This document shows, piece after piece, positions 1 through 8,668 of a DNA stretch of 64,000 nucleotides. Within the stretch, counting starts at the first letter, position 1. Each line of letters opens with the position of its first letter. The position numbers and the translations under genes were made by a program. The stretch is from Xanthomarina maritima (GTDB taxonomy: Bacteria; Bacteroidota; Bacteroidia; Flavobacteriales; Flavobacteriaceae): the NCBI RefSeq assembly GCF_008084905.1, contig NZ_VSFC01000020.1, forward strand, positions 1-64,000. The letters run 5' to 3'. A model generated the notes under the pieces. That model was given only the letters and a program-made list of their open reading frames with translations. It was not told where the DNA came from and searched no databases.

Positions 1-479
1 TTCTGATTATCTAATAAATTTAATGAATTGTAAACTTAAGAAGAACTGAGTTAAAAAAGACTGCTTACTTTTTGCGATTTTTTTTCTTGAATTTTAAACA
101 ACCAAAATCGAAAACAATCAAGTAAAAAAGTTGAATCCATAATGAATATGAATTTCTAAATTTCAGAAATACTTTACAATATTATTGAGTTGCAATTTAT
201 TCATTTTATGTTTTCCCTCTATTAATCTTTTTATTTTGTGATAACATAAATAACAGTAAAAAACATAAATTATATTAGTTTTAGACACTAAAACAGCTAA
301 AAATGGTGCCATTTGTAACCAAAATCATTGGTACAAAATTTTTATATCAATTTGTATCACAAAAATATCACAATACAAATTTTTCAATTTGACTAAAATT
401 ATATGTTTTTAGTTGGGTTTCATAGTAAAATCATGTACTGAATCATGTACCTGAAATATAAAACTTAAAACAGAAGTCA
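1..479. other. AT-rich intergenic region without a recognisable gene
   Basis: This stretch is strongly AT-rich and dense in stop codons on both strands, and I see no reading frame or RNA that I can support. The only small pattern is a 10-nt direct repeat (AATCATGTAC) at 429-438 and 441-450. The gene to the left lies outside the window, so part of this may be its regulatory region. Confidence 0.6.
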
Positions 480-510
480 TAAAAAATGGCTTTGTGCAAA
501 CAAAGCCATT
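480..510 (-). terminator. Intrinsic terminator of the tRNA-fMet gene
   Basis: A 10-bp perfect stem (485-494 with 501-510, 6-nt loop) is followed, reading the minus strand, by a run of six T. It lies 24 nt beyond the 3' end of the tRNA, which fits termination of a single-gene tRNA transcript. Confidence 0.85.
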
Positions 511-533
511 GATTTCAAACGATTTACATTTAG

Positions 534-606
<73 letters not shown>

Positions 607-679
607 ATTTAATTCCTAGATGATTTTTTTAGCTCTAAACTTATCGGTTCATAATGCCGATTCAATCATTTTAGGACTG

Positions 680-709
680 CAAATATACAATGCTTTTTAG
701 ATATAACAA
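680..709 (-). promoter_or_regulatory. Bacteroidetes-type promoter of tRNA-fMet
   Basis: On the minus strand TTG (709-707) is followed after 19 nt by TATATTTG (687-680). This matches the Bacteroidetes housekeeping promoter (TTTG/TTG, about 19 nt, TAnnTTTG). The predicted start lies roughly 70 nt upstream of the mature tRNA 5' end, so a leader would be processed by RNase P. Confidence 0.65.
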
Positions 710-726
710 GAACATTTTAAAGAAAA

Positions 727-909
727 TTATTGTTCAAGACTATTTGCCTTAAAAATTACAATTTCTAAATTTTCAAACTTAGCTTTAATTTGAATTGGAT
801 TACAACATACTTCACAATCCTCAATATATTCTTGTTCAAGTTGTGAGCTATCTAAGAGCATAGAAATGGTTTCACAACAATATGGACATTGAAAAAAATG
901 TTCTTTCAT
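727..909 (-). CDS. CPXCG-type cysteine-rich small zinc protein
   Basis: This is a 60-residue protein with two Cys pairs, CPYC near residues 8-11 and CEVCC near residues 32-36, separated by an acidic stretch (EQEYIEDC). This is the pattern of the Cys_rich_CPXG family, small presumed zinc-ribbon proteins of unknown role. I chose the ATG at 909, giving MKEHFFQCPYC, because the family starts only a few residues before the first Cys; a longer frame adds eight hydrophobic residues from the spacer. It stands alone between the tRNA promoter and the LRR gene. Function is not known; the family call is fairly secure. Confidence 0.75.
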   Translation of the reverse strand: MKEHFFQCPYCCETISMLLDSSQLEQEYIEDCEVCCNPIQIKAKFENLEIVIFKANSLEQ

Positions 910-975
910 ATTTAAAGATAAAAAAAAGACCATCTTTTTCAGACAGTCTTAATTTTTATATCAATTAATTAATAC

Positions 976-1797
976 TTAATCGTTATCTGTAATTACAGTT
1001 TCTGAGTCGAATTCTAATAATCCATTTGGCATCTCTCTATTGCCATCAATGACACTTACATATTCTCTATCAAAATTATTATCACTTACCATAAAAGTGC
1101 TTAATTGAGATAAGCTTGTTACTTGATAAGGAACAGTTCCTGTTAAATCGTTACTTGCTAATACTAATTCTTTTAATTGACTTAATTGTCCTATTTCTGT
1201 TGGAATTTCTCCATTTAACCTATTATCAATTAAACTTAATACTTCTAGCCTATTTAAATTAGCAATTTGAGTTGGAATATTTCCAGTTAAAAAATTGCTG
1301 CCTAACATTAATTCCTTTAGGTTTATTAAGTTTCCAATAGTTAATGGGATATCTCCTGATAAACTATTACTATATAACTTTAAAGTTCTTAAATATGTAA
1401 GATTCCCAATTTCATTTGGAATTTCTCCTTCTAACTTATTCATGAATAATTCTAAAGAAGTTAGTTTTGTTAAATTACCAATAGAAGAAGGTATTTTTCC
1501 ATTTAAATGGTTAAACCCAAGATTCATAGCTCTTAAGTATATTAAATCTCCTATTTGAGAAGGAATTGTCCCTTTAAGATTGTTAAAATGTAAATTAAGT
1601 TCAACTACTTTATCGTTTACAACAGTTACACCATACCAATTTTCTATTGGTTCATCTAAATTCCAAGTGTTATTCCATTGATCTCCTTGAGTAGAATTAT
1701 AAAGAGAAATTAGTGCTTCTCTCTCATTTTTAGTTACTTCTGCAAAAGAATATGCAGAAACAAAAAAACATAGAATTATAAGTTTAATAGTCTTCAT
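976..1797 (-). CDS. Secreted plant-type leucine-rich repeat protein
   Basis: The protein has 273 residues, with an N-terminal signal peptide (about residues 1-19, ending SFAEV). A cap region follows (EREALISLYNST to ENWYGVTV), and then about seven consecutive 24-residue leucine-rich repeats of the LxxLxLxxNxLxGxIPxxIG type, roughly residues 66-240. The LxGxIP signature is the plant-specific LRR class, also found in secreted proteins of Bacteroidetes. A short acidic C-terminus ends it; there is no clear T9SS sorting domain. It is likely an extracellular or outer-surface binding protein. Ligand unknown. It appears to be a single-gene unit. Confidence 0.8.
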   Translation of the reverse strand: MKTIKLIILCFFVSAYSFAEVTKNEREALISLYNSTQGDQWNNTWNLDEPIENWYGVTVVNDKVVELNLHFNNLKGTIPSQIGDLIYLRAMNLGFNHLNGKIPSSIGNLTKLTSLELFMNKLEGEIPNEIGNLTYLRTLKLYSNSLSGDIPLTIGNLINLKELMLGSNFLTGNIPTQIANLNRLEVLSLIDNRLNGEIPTEIGQLSQLKELVLASNDLTGTVPYQVTSLSQLSTFMVSDNNFDREYVSVIDGNREMPNGLLEFDSETVITDND

Positions 1798-1853
1798 ATA
1801 GCATAGATTTGGGATTAATCTCTAACAATATTAGACTTAAATAGGATAATAAA

Positions 1854-1861
1854 CAAATTTA
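1854..1861 (-). promoter_or_regulatory. Possible -7 box for the LRR gene
   Basis: The minus strand reads TAAATTTG, a match to TAnnTTTG about 57 nt before the LRR start codon. No well-spaced TTG element was found (the nearest is only 14 nt away), so this is tentative. Confidence 0.35.
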
Positions 1862-1913
1862 TTCGATGAAATGCACAATTTTAATAAAAGTAATGAACTT
1901 AAAAATCAATGAT

Positions 1914-3818
1914 TTAGATGTTTTCAATCTCTTCATGGACTTCTTCCCATTCTGCCATTAATTTATCCAATTTGCTCTTTTTTGATTGATAAGAGTCAAA
2001 AAATGCAGTATTTGATACCGTTTTATCATAATTTGTTGCTAAATCCACATCCATTTCCTTAATCTCCTTTTCAAGTTGATTAATTTTAGATTCTAGATTA
2101 CTCAATTTATTATTTAATGACTTTAATTTCTTCTGTTCTTCGTATGATTGTTTATTACTTTCTTTTGGAGACTCTTTTATAACTTCTCTTTTTTCTACTT
2201 CTCGAAGATTTTCAACATTTCTTTGTTGTAAATAGAAATCAATATCTCCTAAATATTCTTTTATTTTATAATCTTTAAATTCGAAAACCTTATTTGTTAA
2301 TCCTTGAAGAAAATCTCTATCGTGTGAAACTAAAATTAGAGTTCCTTCAAATTTCTTTAAAGCATCTTTTAATACATTTTTAGATTTAATATCTAAGTGG
2401 TTTGTGGGCTCATCCATGACTAATACATTTAAAGGCTGTAATAATAATTTAGCTAATGCCAATCTGTTTCTTTCGCCTCCAGAAAGAACTCTTACATATT
2501 TATCTACCTCTTCTCCACTAAACAAAAAGGAACCAAGAATATCTCTAACTTTACTTCTGTTTTTTTCATTTGCTGCATCAATCATAGTATCTAAAACAGT
2601 TTTGTTTCCATCAAGATACTCTGCTTGATTTTGAGCGAAATACCCAATCTGAACATTATGACCCAACTTTAATGTGCCTTGATATTTTATTTCACCAACA
2701 ATAATTTTTGCTAGTGTTGATTTACCTTGGCCGTTCTGCCCAACAAAAGCTGTTTTAGAATCTCGTTCTATTGTTAAATCAATATTTTTTAATACTTTAA
2801 CATCATCATAGTTTTTAGATATATTATGAGCTTCAATAACCACTTTACCTGGCACAATTGAAACCGGAAAATTGAGTTTCATTACAGCATTATCGTCTTC
2901 ATCCACTTCAATACGTTCTATTCTATCTAGTTTTTTTATTAAAGATTGAGCCATAGTTGCTTTGGACGCTTTGGCTCTAAATTTTTCGATTAATTTTTCG
3001 GTTTGCTCTATTTGTTTCTGTTGATTTTTCTGAGTTGCTAATTGTTGATCCTTAATCTCTTTTCGAAGCACTAAAAACTTAGAATATGGTTTATTATAAT
3101 CATAAATCCTTCCTAATGAGATCTCAATAGTTCGATTGGTAACATTATCTAAAAACATTTTATCATGAGATACTATAACCACTGCTCCAGGATAGTTCTT
3201 TAAAAACCCTTCAAGCCAGATTATTGACTCAATATCTAAATGGTTCGTTGGTTCATCTAATAATAGAATATCGTTATTTTGAAGTAATAATTTTGCTAAT
3301 TCTATACGCATTCTCCAACCTCCAGAGAAAGTATCAGTCAATTTTTCAAAATCATTCCGTTTAAAACCTAATCCTTGGAGAATTTTTTCAGTTTCACCTT
3401 GATAATTATAGCCTCCAAGAATTTCGTATTGATGCTGAATTTCATTAAGATCAACCATAATCTGATGATAACCATCACTTTCGTAATCAGTACGCTCAAC
3501 CAATTGATGGTTGATCTCTTCCATTCTTGCCTCAAGAGCTTTTATATCATGAAATGCTTCATAAGATTCCTCCAGAACGGTTCTACCTAAAACAAAATCG
3601 ATGTCTTGTTTTAAAAAACCAATACTTAAGTTTTTATCTGCTGCAATTTGACCTGAATCCGGCTCTAGTTCTTTAGCTAAAATTTTTAGCATGGTAGATT
3701 TACCAGCTCCGTTTTTTCCAATTAATCCAATTCTATCTCCAGGACTTAATTTGAATGTAATTTCTTCGAATAAATATTCCCCTTGAAAAGAAATGGAAAG
3801 ATTATGAATGTTAAGCAT
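1914..3818 (-). CDS. ABC-F family ATP-binding protein (Uup/YheS-like)
   Basis: This is a 634-residue tandem ATPase without membrane segments. The first ABC domain has Walker A GKNGAGKST at 34-42, signature FSGGWRM at about 164-170 and Walker B LLLDEPTNHLD at 185-195. A charged linker of roughly residues 240-320 (the P-site interaction motif region) joins the second ABC domain, with Walker A GQNGQGKST and signature LSGGERNR. A C-terminal coiled coil (about 560-634) resembles Uup-type proteins. ABC-F proteins act on the ribosome as translation factors or antibiotic-protection proteins. The architecture points to a housekeeping type rather than a resistance type, but that cannot be settled from sequence. 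It is divergent from the DUF983 gene. Confidence 0.9.
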   Translation of the reverse strand: MLNIHNLSISFQGEYLFEEITFKLSPGDRIGLIGKNGAGKSTMLKILAKELEPDSGQIAADKNLSIGFLKQDIDFVLGRTVLEESYEAFHDIKALEARMEEINHQLVERTDYESDGYHQIMVDLNEIQHQYEILGGYNYQGETEKILQGLGFKRNDFEKLTDTFSGGWRMRIELAKLLLQNNDILLLDEPTNHLDIESIIWLEGFLKNYPGAVVIVSHDKMFLDNVTNRTIEISLGRIYDYNKPYSKFLVLRKEIKDQQLATQKNQQKQIEQTEKLIEKFRAKASKATMAQSLIKKLDRIERIEVDEDDNAVMKLNFPVSIVPGKVVIEAHNISKNYDDVKVLKNIDLTIERDSKTAFVGQNGQGKSTLAKIIVGEIKYQGTLKLGHNVQIGYFAQNQAEYLDGNKTVLDTMIDAANEKNRSKVRDILGSFLFSGEEVDKYVRVLSGGERNRLALAKLLLQPLNVLVMDEPTNHLDIKSKNVLKDALKKFEGTLILVSHDRDFLQGLTNKVFEFKDYKIKEYLGDIDFYLQQRNVENLREVEKREVIKESPKESNKQSYEEQKKLKSLNNKLSNLESKINQLEKEIKEMDVDLATNYDKTVSNTAFFDSYQSKKSKLDKLMAEWEEVHEEIENI

Positions 3819-3883
3819 TTTTGTTACTATTGTTACAGAGCGTTACTAAATAAAATTTTAATTTTGTGAAATCTTACAAAGCG

Positions 3884-3891
3884 CAAAAGTA
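3884..3891 (-). promoter_or_regulatory. Possible -7 box for the ABC-F gene
   Basis: The minus strand reads TACTTTTG, an exact TAnnTTTG match, 66 nt before the ABC-F start codon in the divergent spacer. No clear -33 element is visible. Confidence 0.45.
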
Positions 3892-3903
3892 ATAGTTTTA
3901 ATT

Positions 3904-4281
3904 ATGATAAAAAAAGGAAGTAAACTTTATAGCATCCTTTCGGGAGCATGTCCGAAATGCCATCAGGAATCCATGTACATGAATAAAAACCCCTATGTTT
4001 TAAAAGATGTTTTAAAAATTAATGAAACATGTTCTCATTGTCATACTAAATATCGAATTGAACCTTCTTTTTTTTATGGTTCTATGTATGTTAGTTATGC
4101 TGTTGGAATAGCCTTTGCTGTTGCTGCTTTTGTCATCAGCTATTTATTTTTAGGAAGTAGCTTATTAACTTCTTTTATTGCTATAGTTGGAACTTTAATA
4201 ATTTTTGGTCCAATTATAATGCGTCTTTCCAGAAATATTTGGATTAATATATTTATGCATTATGACAAGACTATGATTTAG
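3904..4281 (+). CDS. DUF983 membrane protein
   Basis: The protein has 125 residues. The N-terminal half has a zinc-ribbon-like double Cys pair (CPKC at about 18-21 and CSHC at about 43-46). Two hydrophobic helices follow (about 60-80 and 86-106), then a basic/aromatic C-terminus. This matches the DUF983 family, small membrane proteins of unknown function found in Bacteroidetes and Alphaproteobacteria. Its stop codon overlaps the 3' end of the convergent FAD oxidoreductase gene by 11 bp. The family call is confident; no function should be inferred. Confidence 0.8.
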   Translation: MIKKGSKLYSILSGACPKCHQESMYMNKNPYVLKDVLKINETCSHCHTKYRIEPSFFYGSMYVSYAVGIAFAVAAFVISYLFLGSSLLTSFIAIVGTLIIFGPIIMRLSRNIWINIFMHYDKTMI

Positions 4282-5320
4282 AATTAAAACGATTAATTTG
4301 TATTTCTGGGTCTAATTCTGAGTTGTTTTCTATATGATCAAAAAGTTGTTTAGCTACATAAGGCCCAATCATAACACCTCTTGTTCCTAAACCATTTAAT
4401 ATATACATATTATTTCTGTCTGGATGTTTGCCTACTAAAGGTCTTCGGTCTTTAATAGTAGGTCTTATTCCTGCCACTTGATCAACTATTTCAAAATTAC
4501 AAGTTAAAAACGTTTTAAGCTTATTTAAGAGTTCTTCTCGACCTTCTTGAGTTATATTATTAGTTTTATCTGTCCAATTGTAAGTTGCTCCAATATGATA
4601 TAAATCGTTTCCTAATGGCAGAATAAAAACACTGGATTTTAAAACATAATCAATATTCAAATCTGGAGCATGAATAGTTAATAATTCTCCTTTAGATTCT
4701 TTTAATGGTAAATAATTAAAAAATGGATTTCTTATTAATCCATATCCTTCAGCAAATACAATTTGTTTTGCTGAAATGGTTTGATATGAAATACCTGTAT
4801 TTAGAAATTTTAAATCCGTATAATTAAATGCCTCTTCAATTAATTGATTGTTATCAATAAGATATTTTTTATATGAAGAAATTAAAGTATTTGTATCTAT
4901 TCTTCCAGTATGTAATACTTCACCAAAACCAAAATCAGCTGTAATATATTCATTTGTGTTTTTAATTATTTTAGATGATAGATGGGCTGATAGTAACTGA
5001 TTATCGGAAGCTGCAAACCAATTATTTTGTTCTTCCAAAGATGTAAAACGTCTATAAACTGGAATCTTATAATCTACTTTAATTTGAAGTTTTTCTTCTA
5101 TGGATTGATACATTGGTAGAGCAATTTCTAATTGCTCTTTACTCTTCCAAACCGAAGTAAATCGTTTTAAAACTACTGGATTGTATAATCCACCAGCCAC
5201 AACTGAAGATTGTTGCGATTGATTATCGAATACAACAAACGATTTGTTAGAAGCAATTAGATGTTCGCAAAAAGCGATTCCAGCCAAACCACAACCAACT
5301 ATAATATAATCTACATTCAT
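4271..5320 (-). CDS. FAD-dependent oxidoreductase (DAO family)
   Basis: This 349-residue protein begins with a Rossmann FAD-binding motif, DYIIVGCGLAGIAF (GxGxxG), and ends with the second FAD-contact segment typical of D-amino acid oxidase-like enzymes (GIRPTIKDRRPLVGKH then NGLGTRGVMIGP). It probably oxidises an amine or amino acid using FAD; the substrate is unknown. I chose the ATG at 5320, because the longer frame to 5371 would read through the gldN terminator hairpin and adds a Phe/Asn-rich tail unlike the family. Its promoter would then have to lie within or around the gldN terminator region, or it is read through from gldN. Confidence 0.82.
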   Translation of the reverse strand: MNVDYIIVGCGLAGIAFCEHLIASNKSFVVFDNQSQQSSVVAGGLYNPVVLKRFTSVWKSKEQLEIALPMYQSIEEKLQIKVDYKIPVYRRFTSLEEQNNWFAASDNQLLSAHLSSKIIKNTNEYITADFGFGEVLHTGRIDTNTLISSYKKYLIDNNQLIEEAFNYTDLKFLNTGISYQTISAKQIVFAEGYGLIRNPFFNYLPLKESKGELLTIHAPDLNIDYVLKSSVFILPLGNDLYHIGATYNWTDKTNNITQEGREELLNKLKTFLTCNFEIVDQVAGIRPTIKDRRPLVGKHPDRNNMYILNGLGTRGVMIGPYVAKQLFDHIENNSELDPEIQINRFNSKS

Positions 5321-5356
5321 AAAAACAAAGATACTTTGGATAAAATTAAAAAAATT

Positions 5357-5386
5357 AAAAACGCTCACCATAAGTGAGCGTTTTTT
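5357..5386 (-). terminator. Terminator downstream of gldN
   Basis: An 8-bp GC-containing stem (61-68 with 74-81 of the 5300 block, i.e. 5361-5368 with 5374-5381) is flanked by A and T runs on both sides. It can therefore stop transcription on the minus strand after gldN and is also usable in the other direction. Confidence 0.75.
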
Positions 5387-5412
5387 ATTTAAATCTATAT
5401 ATTATGGCAAAG

Positions 5413-6312
5413 TTAGTAAGCCCACATATCTAATTCAAAGTTTCTAATTTTTTCTTTAATTCTATCAGATTCTAATAGTTGCATTAATGCGTTTTCAGAA
5501 ATGTATTCAGTTACTTTACGGTCTCCATATACATTTTCTTCTTTATAAATGTAGCCATTAAAACGTCTAGAATTAAGTAAATGATCATAAGAGAAAGGCA
5601 CAGCACTATTCTCATTATTAAATGATTTTGCTTCGTGTAAAATATCTCTAGCATCAGGGAAAAATACCCAAAATAATGGAATTGGTTCTTTATTAGCTTC
5701 ATCATCAGAATCAATAAAGTTCACGTCTGGTGCAGCAGGAGCTATACCAAGCAATCTATATTTTAATTCGGCTTGACGCTTATCAAAATACCAAAGTCCT
5801 TTAATTAAATATGCACTGATATCGTAAGATGTAATATTACGTTTTACAATATACTCAGGATCTACATAACCATCGGCATTATACTGCTCGTAACCAATAT
5901 CTAAAGTATCTATTTTAGACATTGCCGATTTAATATCTTTTAATGTACGTTTGGTTGTAAAATAAGAATCATCGTAAATATTTTCTATATCACCATCTTT
6001 TACACTTTTCCATAGAACATCAAATAAAGAACGTCTATCAGACCCAATATTATTTGTATCTACAGGATAGTATAGTGGGAAATTAACTCGTTCGTCAAGA
6101 ACGACTCTTTCCCAAGTCATTTTAGAAAACATAATGTCTCTATCGTCTACATAACCATATTCTAATGGTTTGTCGTTATCTACAGCTTTTTGAGCTTCAG
6201 TTCTTACACCAATCTGATCAGGGCTTTTTGCATTTAAAATGTTAGCCTGAGAAAAGGAAGCAGACACAAACGATATGCTTAAAACGGTTAATAAAAAACT
6301 TTTATAATTCAT
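5413..6312 (-). CDS. gldN: Gliding motility / T9SS protein GldN (PorN)
   Basis: The protein has 299 residues, with a cleavable signal peptide (about residues 1-22, ending SASFSQ). GldN/PorN is a periplasmic component that, with the lipoprotein GldK/PorK, forms the ring at the outer membrane of the type IX secretion system used for export and gliding. Family features visible are the DRDIMFSKMTWERVVLDER region and the conserved middle SYDISAYLIKGLWYFDKRQ. It is the last gene of gldK-gldL-gldM-gldN, 49 nt after gldM and followed by a strong hairpin terminator. Identity is secure from the sequence and the operon. Confidence 0.95.
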   Translation of the reverse strand: MNYKSFLLTVLSISFVSASFSQANILNAKSPDQIGVRTEAQKAVDNDKPLEYGYVDDRDIMFSKMTWERVVLDERVNFPLYYPVDTNNIGSDRRSLFDVLWKSVKDGDIENIYDDSYFTTKRTLKDIKSAMSKIDTLDIGYEQYNADGYVDPEYIVKRNITSYDISAYLIKGLWYFDKRQAELKYRLLGIAPAAPDVNFIDSDDEANKEPIPLFWVFFPDARDILHEAKSFNNENSAVPFSYDHLLNSRRFNGYIYKEENVYGDRKVTEYISENALMQLLESDRIKEKIRNFELDMWAY

Positions 6313-6361
6313 CTTTTCAATTTTATTTATTAGGGCTTATCAATTAAAATGATAATGTCTA

Positions 6362-7912
6362 TTAATTTGAAATCTCAACAATAACAGCTGAAACTCCTTT
6401 TAGCTTATAAGAAGAGTTTCCTCTAATTTGAGCTTTAATATCAAATATTTGAACATTATCTCCACGTCTAGCTTTACGTAATGCATTTTTTGCTTGATCG
6501 TTTAGTTTTGTTCCATTTACATCAACAGAAGGTTGACCAGGTACTTTAAATTTAAACGATGTTACTTGAATTGGTAATTCAAAATCAAAATCGTCTAACA
6601 TGGCACCAATAGTGCCTATTTCTACAGAGTTACGAGGTAATTTTACAATACCATCTTGACCACTTATAGTTCCAGTAGGCTTAGGAATATCTTTAATTCT
6701 AAAAGTAGCTTTATCACTTACTTTATCTCCATTAGGTAAAGTACCTGTAACATTAATAGTAAGCTCTCTTCCTGTTCCTGGATTCATATTGTATTTCCCT
6801 ACTCCTGAACCTTTACTTAATCCTGGCGCACTTGCAGATACATTATTATCTGAAATACCAGCAAAAGAAATAGTCATTGGGTTAGTTACACCACGATAAA
6901 CCACATTCATTTTATCTGCTGAAATAGTTGCAGAATTTGGTTTAGGAACTACAGCGTATGTACTTTTAACTGGAATAGATATAATTGAATCGCCTTCTTT
7001 GAATTGAAACTCTCCTTGAATTTCTCTTTCTCCAACTGGACCAGCAGGGAAATCTAATAAGGTTTGACCTGCTTGCATAGATTCTTCTGAAAGTTCGGTC
7101 CCATTAATTACAACTTTATCTGCTTTTAATGTTTTATCGTTTTTACCTAAGATAATTCTTCCAGTAAAGTTCTCGCCAGAGAAAAAGGCTGTTTTATCTG
7201 GAACAACAATAGCATCAAAGTTTGTTAATGAAGCTTCTACTTTTAATTTTCCAGCTAACATAGATGATAATACTTCAGATTCTGTTGTTTTAACATCTGC
7301 TTGTAACTGAGTCATTTTAGTTAATGAAGCAACTAATGGAAATCCTTTATAATGGTAGCTTAACCAATCAATTTTATTTCCATCTCTATTAGTTACTGGA
7401 TCTGTAGAAAATTTCTTTTCAACATCTTTAGCAATACCTGCCATATCTGGATTTGTATTCAACACAGCAACTACACCATCTCTATAAGTTGCAATTTGAT
7501 CCATAAATTCTTGACCTTCTGGCTTTAATTTATCGCCAATAAAGAAGTGCTCATCAAGGAAATCACCTTTGTCCATGATCTCATAATCTTGTGGATCATC
7601 AACTGTTGAAGTCATTTGTCCTTTTAATCCTTCTAAATATGAATTAAAATTATTTGCCAATGCATTTATTTGATCTGCTTGAGCTTTTAAAGGTTGGTAT
7701 TTCGCTGGCTGTTCTGATACTTTCTCTGCTAAACCTTGCATGAATGCATCATTTCTTTCTGAAGTTGCTTCGTTAGATTCGGTTAACTTTTCGTTCATTA
7801 AACCAAATGCCGATAGCACTTCTTTCGACATATTAAGTGCAAGCATGGCTATAAACACTAAATACATCAAGTTAATCATTTTCTGCCTTGCAGATAATTT
7901 TCCTCCTGCCAT
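6362..7912 (-). CDS. gldM: Gliding motility / T9SS motor protein GldM (PorM)
   Basis: The protein has 516 residues. A single N-terminal membrane helix (about 18-36, following the start MAGGKLSARQKMINLMYLVF) anchors it in the inner membrane. The rest is a long periplasmic shaft of helical and then beta domains (about 220-516, rich in Gly/Thr and beta-strand patterns). GldM dimers, with GldL, form the proton-driven rotary motor that powers T9SS and gliding and reaches out to the GldKN ring. The length matches the family (about 515). It lies 56 nt downstream of gldL. Confidence 0.95.
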   Translation of the reverse strand: MAGGKLSARQKMINLMYLVFIAMLALNMSKEVLSAFGLMNEKLTESNEATSERNDAFMQGLAEKVSEQPAKYQPLKAQADQINALANNFNSYLEGLKGQMTSTVDDPQDYEIMDKGDFLDEHFFIGDKLKPEGQEFMDQIATYRDGVVAVLNTNPDMAGIAKDVEKKFSTDPVTNRDGNKIDWLSYHYKGFPLVASLTKMTQLQADVKTTESEVLSSMLAGKLKVEASLTNFDAIVVPDKTAFFSGENFTGRIILGKNDKTLKADKVVINGTELSEESMQAGQTLLDFPAGPVGEREIQGEFQFKEGDSIISIPVKSTYAVVPKPNSATISADKMNVVYRGVTNPMTISFAGISDNNVSASAPGLSKGSGVGKYNMNPGTGRELTINVTGTLPNGDKVSDKATFRIKDIPKPTGTISGQDGIVKLPRNSVEIGTIGAMLDDFDFELPIQVTSFKFKVPGQPSVDVNGTKLNDQAKNALRKARRGDNVQIFDIKAQIRGNSSYKLKGVSAVIVEISN

Positions 7913-7968
7913 TTCTAATTAGTTTTTTTCGTTAATTGTTAAATTAATAATTAGTTAAATTAAACTAA

Positions 7969-8607
7969 TTAGTGCTTAGTCATTGCAGATAACATTCCTC
8001 CATAAACTCCGTTTAATGAAGATAAGTTAGATGCTAAAGATTGCATTTGTTCTTTTAATTTAGTTGCGTTTTCTACAGCTTCTTCATTTATAGTTGCTTG
8101 ACGATTTACGCTTTCTAATTGCACTTTATATAAACTATTTAAAGATTCCATTTGTGCAGCAGCTAAAGAAAGTTCTTCACCATATTTTTTAGTTGCAGCT
8201 ATTGAATCTACAGTTGGGCTAATGCCTTTAGCAGCTCCTTCGAAGTTTTTAATACTGTCACCTAAACTTGTCATTAATTCAGCATCAATTTTAGCTTCTT
8301 TTAATAAACTGTCTAATTTTTTAGATAATAAACCTTCAGCATCTTTAGGTTGTTCTTTTTTGTTACCAATTCCTCCAGCTAATTCAGGATATACTAAAGA
8401 CCAATCTAAATCATCGTCTACTGGTTCGAATGCAGATATTGCAAATACAATTGCCTCGGTTACAAGACCTAAAGTTAACATGACGTTTCCTGTTAATGGT
8501 CCTATTTCAAAATGAATAATTTTGAATAATGCTCCAATAATTACAATGGATGCTCCGAAACCATAAGACATGGTCATAAATTTCTTAAATGCTCTTGATT
8601 GTGCCAT
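7969..8607 (-). CDS. gldL: Gliding motility / T9SS motor protein GldL (PorL)
   Basis: The protein has 212 residues. It has two transmembrane helices (about 14-33 and 39-60) followed by a long cytoplasmic coiled-coil-like domain. Charged residues buried in the helices, Lys29 and Glu51, correspond to the lysine and glutamate proposed to conduct protons in GldL of Flavobacterium and Gramella, so the motor appears functional. GldL pentamers surround the GldM helices. It sits between gldK and gldM with short spacers and is co-transcribed with them. Confidence 0.95.
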   Translation of the reverse strand: MAQSRAFKKFMTMSYGFGASIVIIGALFKIIHFEIGPLTGNVMLTLGLVTEAIVFAISAFEPVDDDLDWSLVYPELAGGIGNKKEQPKDAEGLLSKKLDSLLKEAKIDAELMTSLGDSIKNFEGAAKGISPTVDSIAATKKYGEELSLAAAQMESLNSLYKVQLESVNRQATINEEAVENATKLKEQMQSLASNLSSLNGVYGGMLSAMTKH

Positions 8608-8668
8608 AATTTTAGTTTTTTTGATTAAGTTAAGTTAGTTTACTTAAGTAGATTAATATTAATTGTTG

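Noticed and set aside
1080-1610. DNA tandem repeat or CRISPR-like array
   Set aside because: The periodic pattern is protein-level leucine-rich repeats; the DNA copies diverge and there are no spacers.
5320-5371. N-terminal extension of the FAD oxidoreductase
   Set aside because: It would cross the gldN terminator hairpin and adds residues unlike the family, which begins just before GxGxxG.
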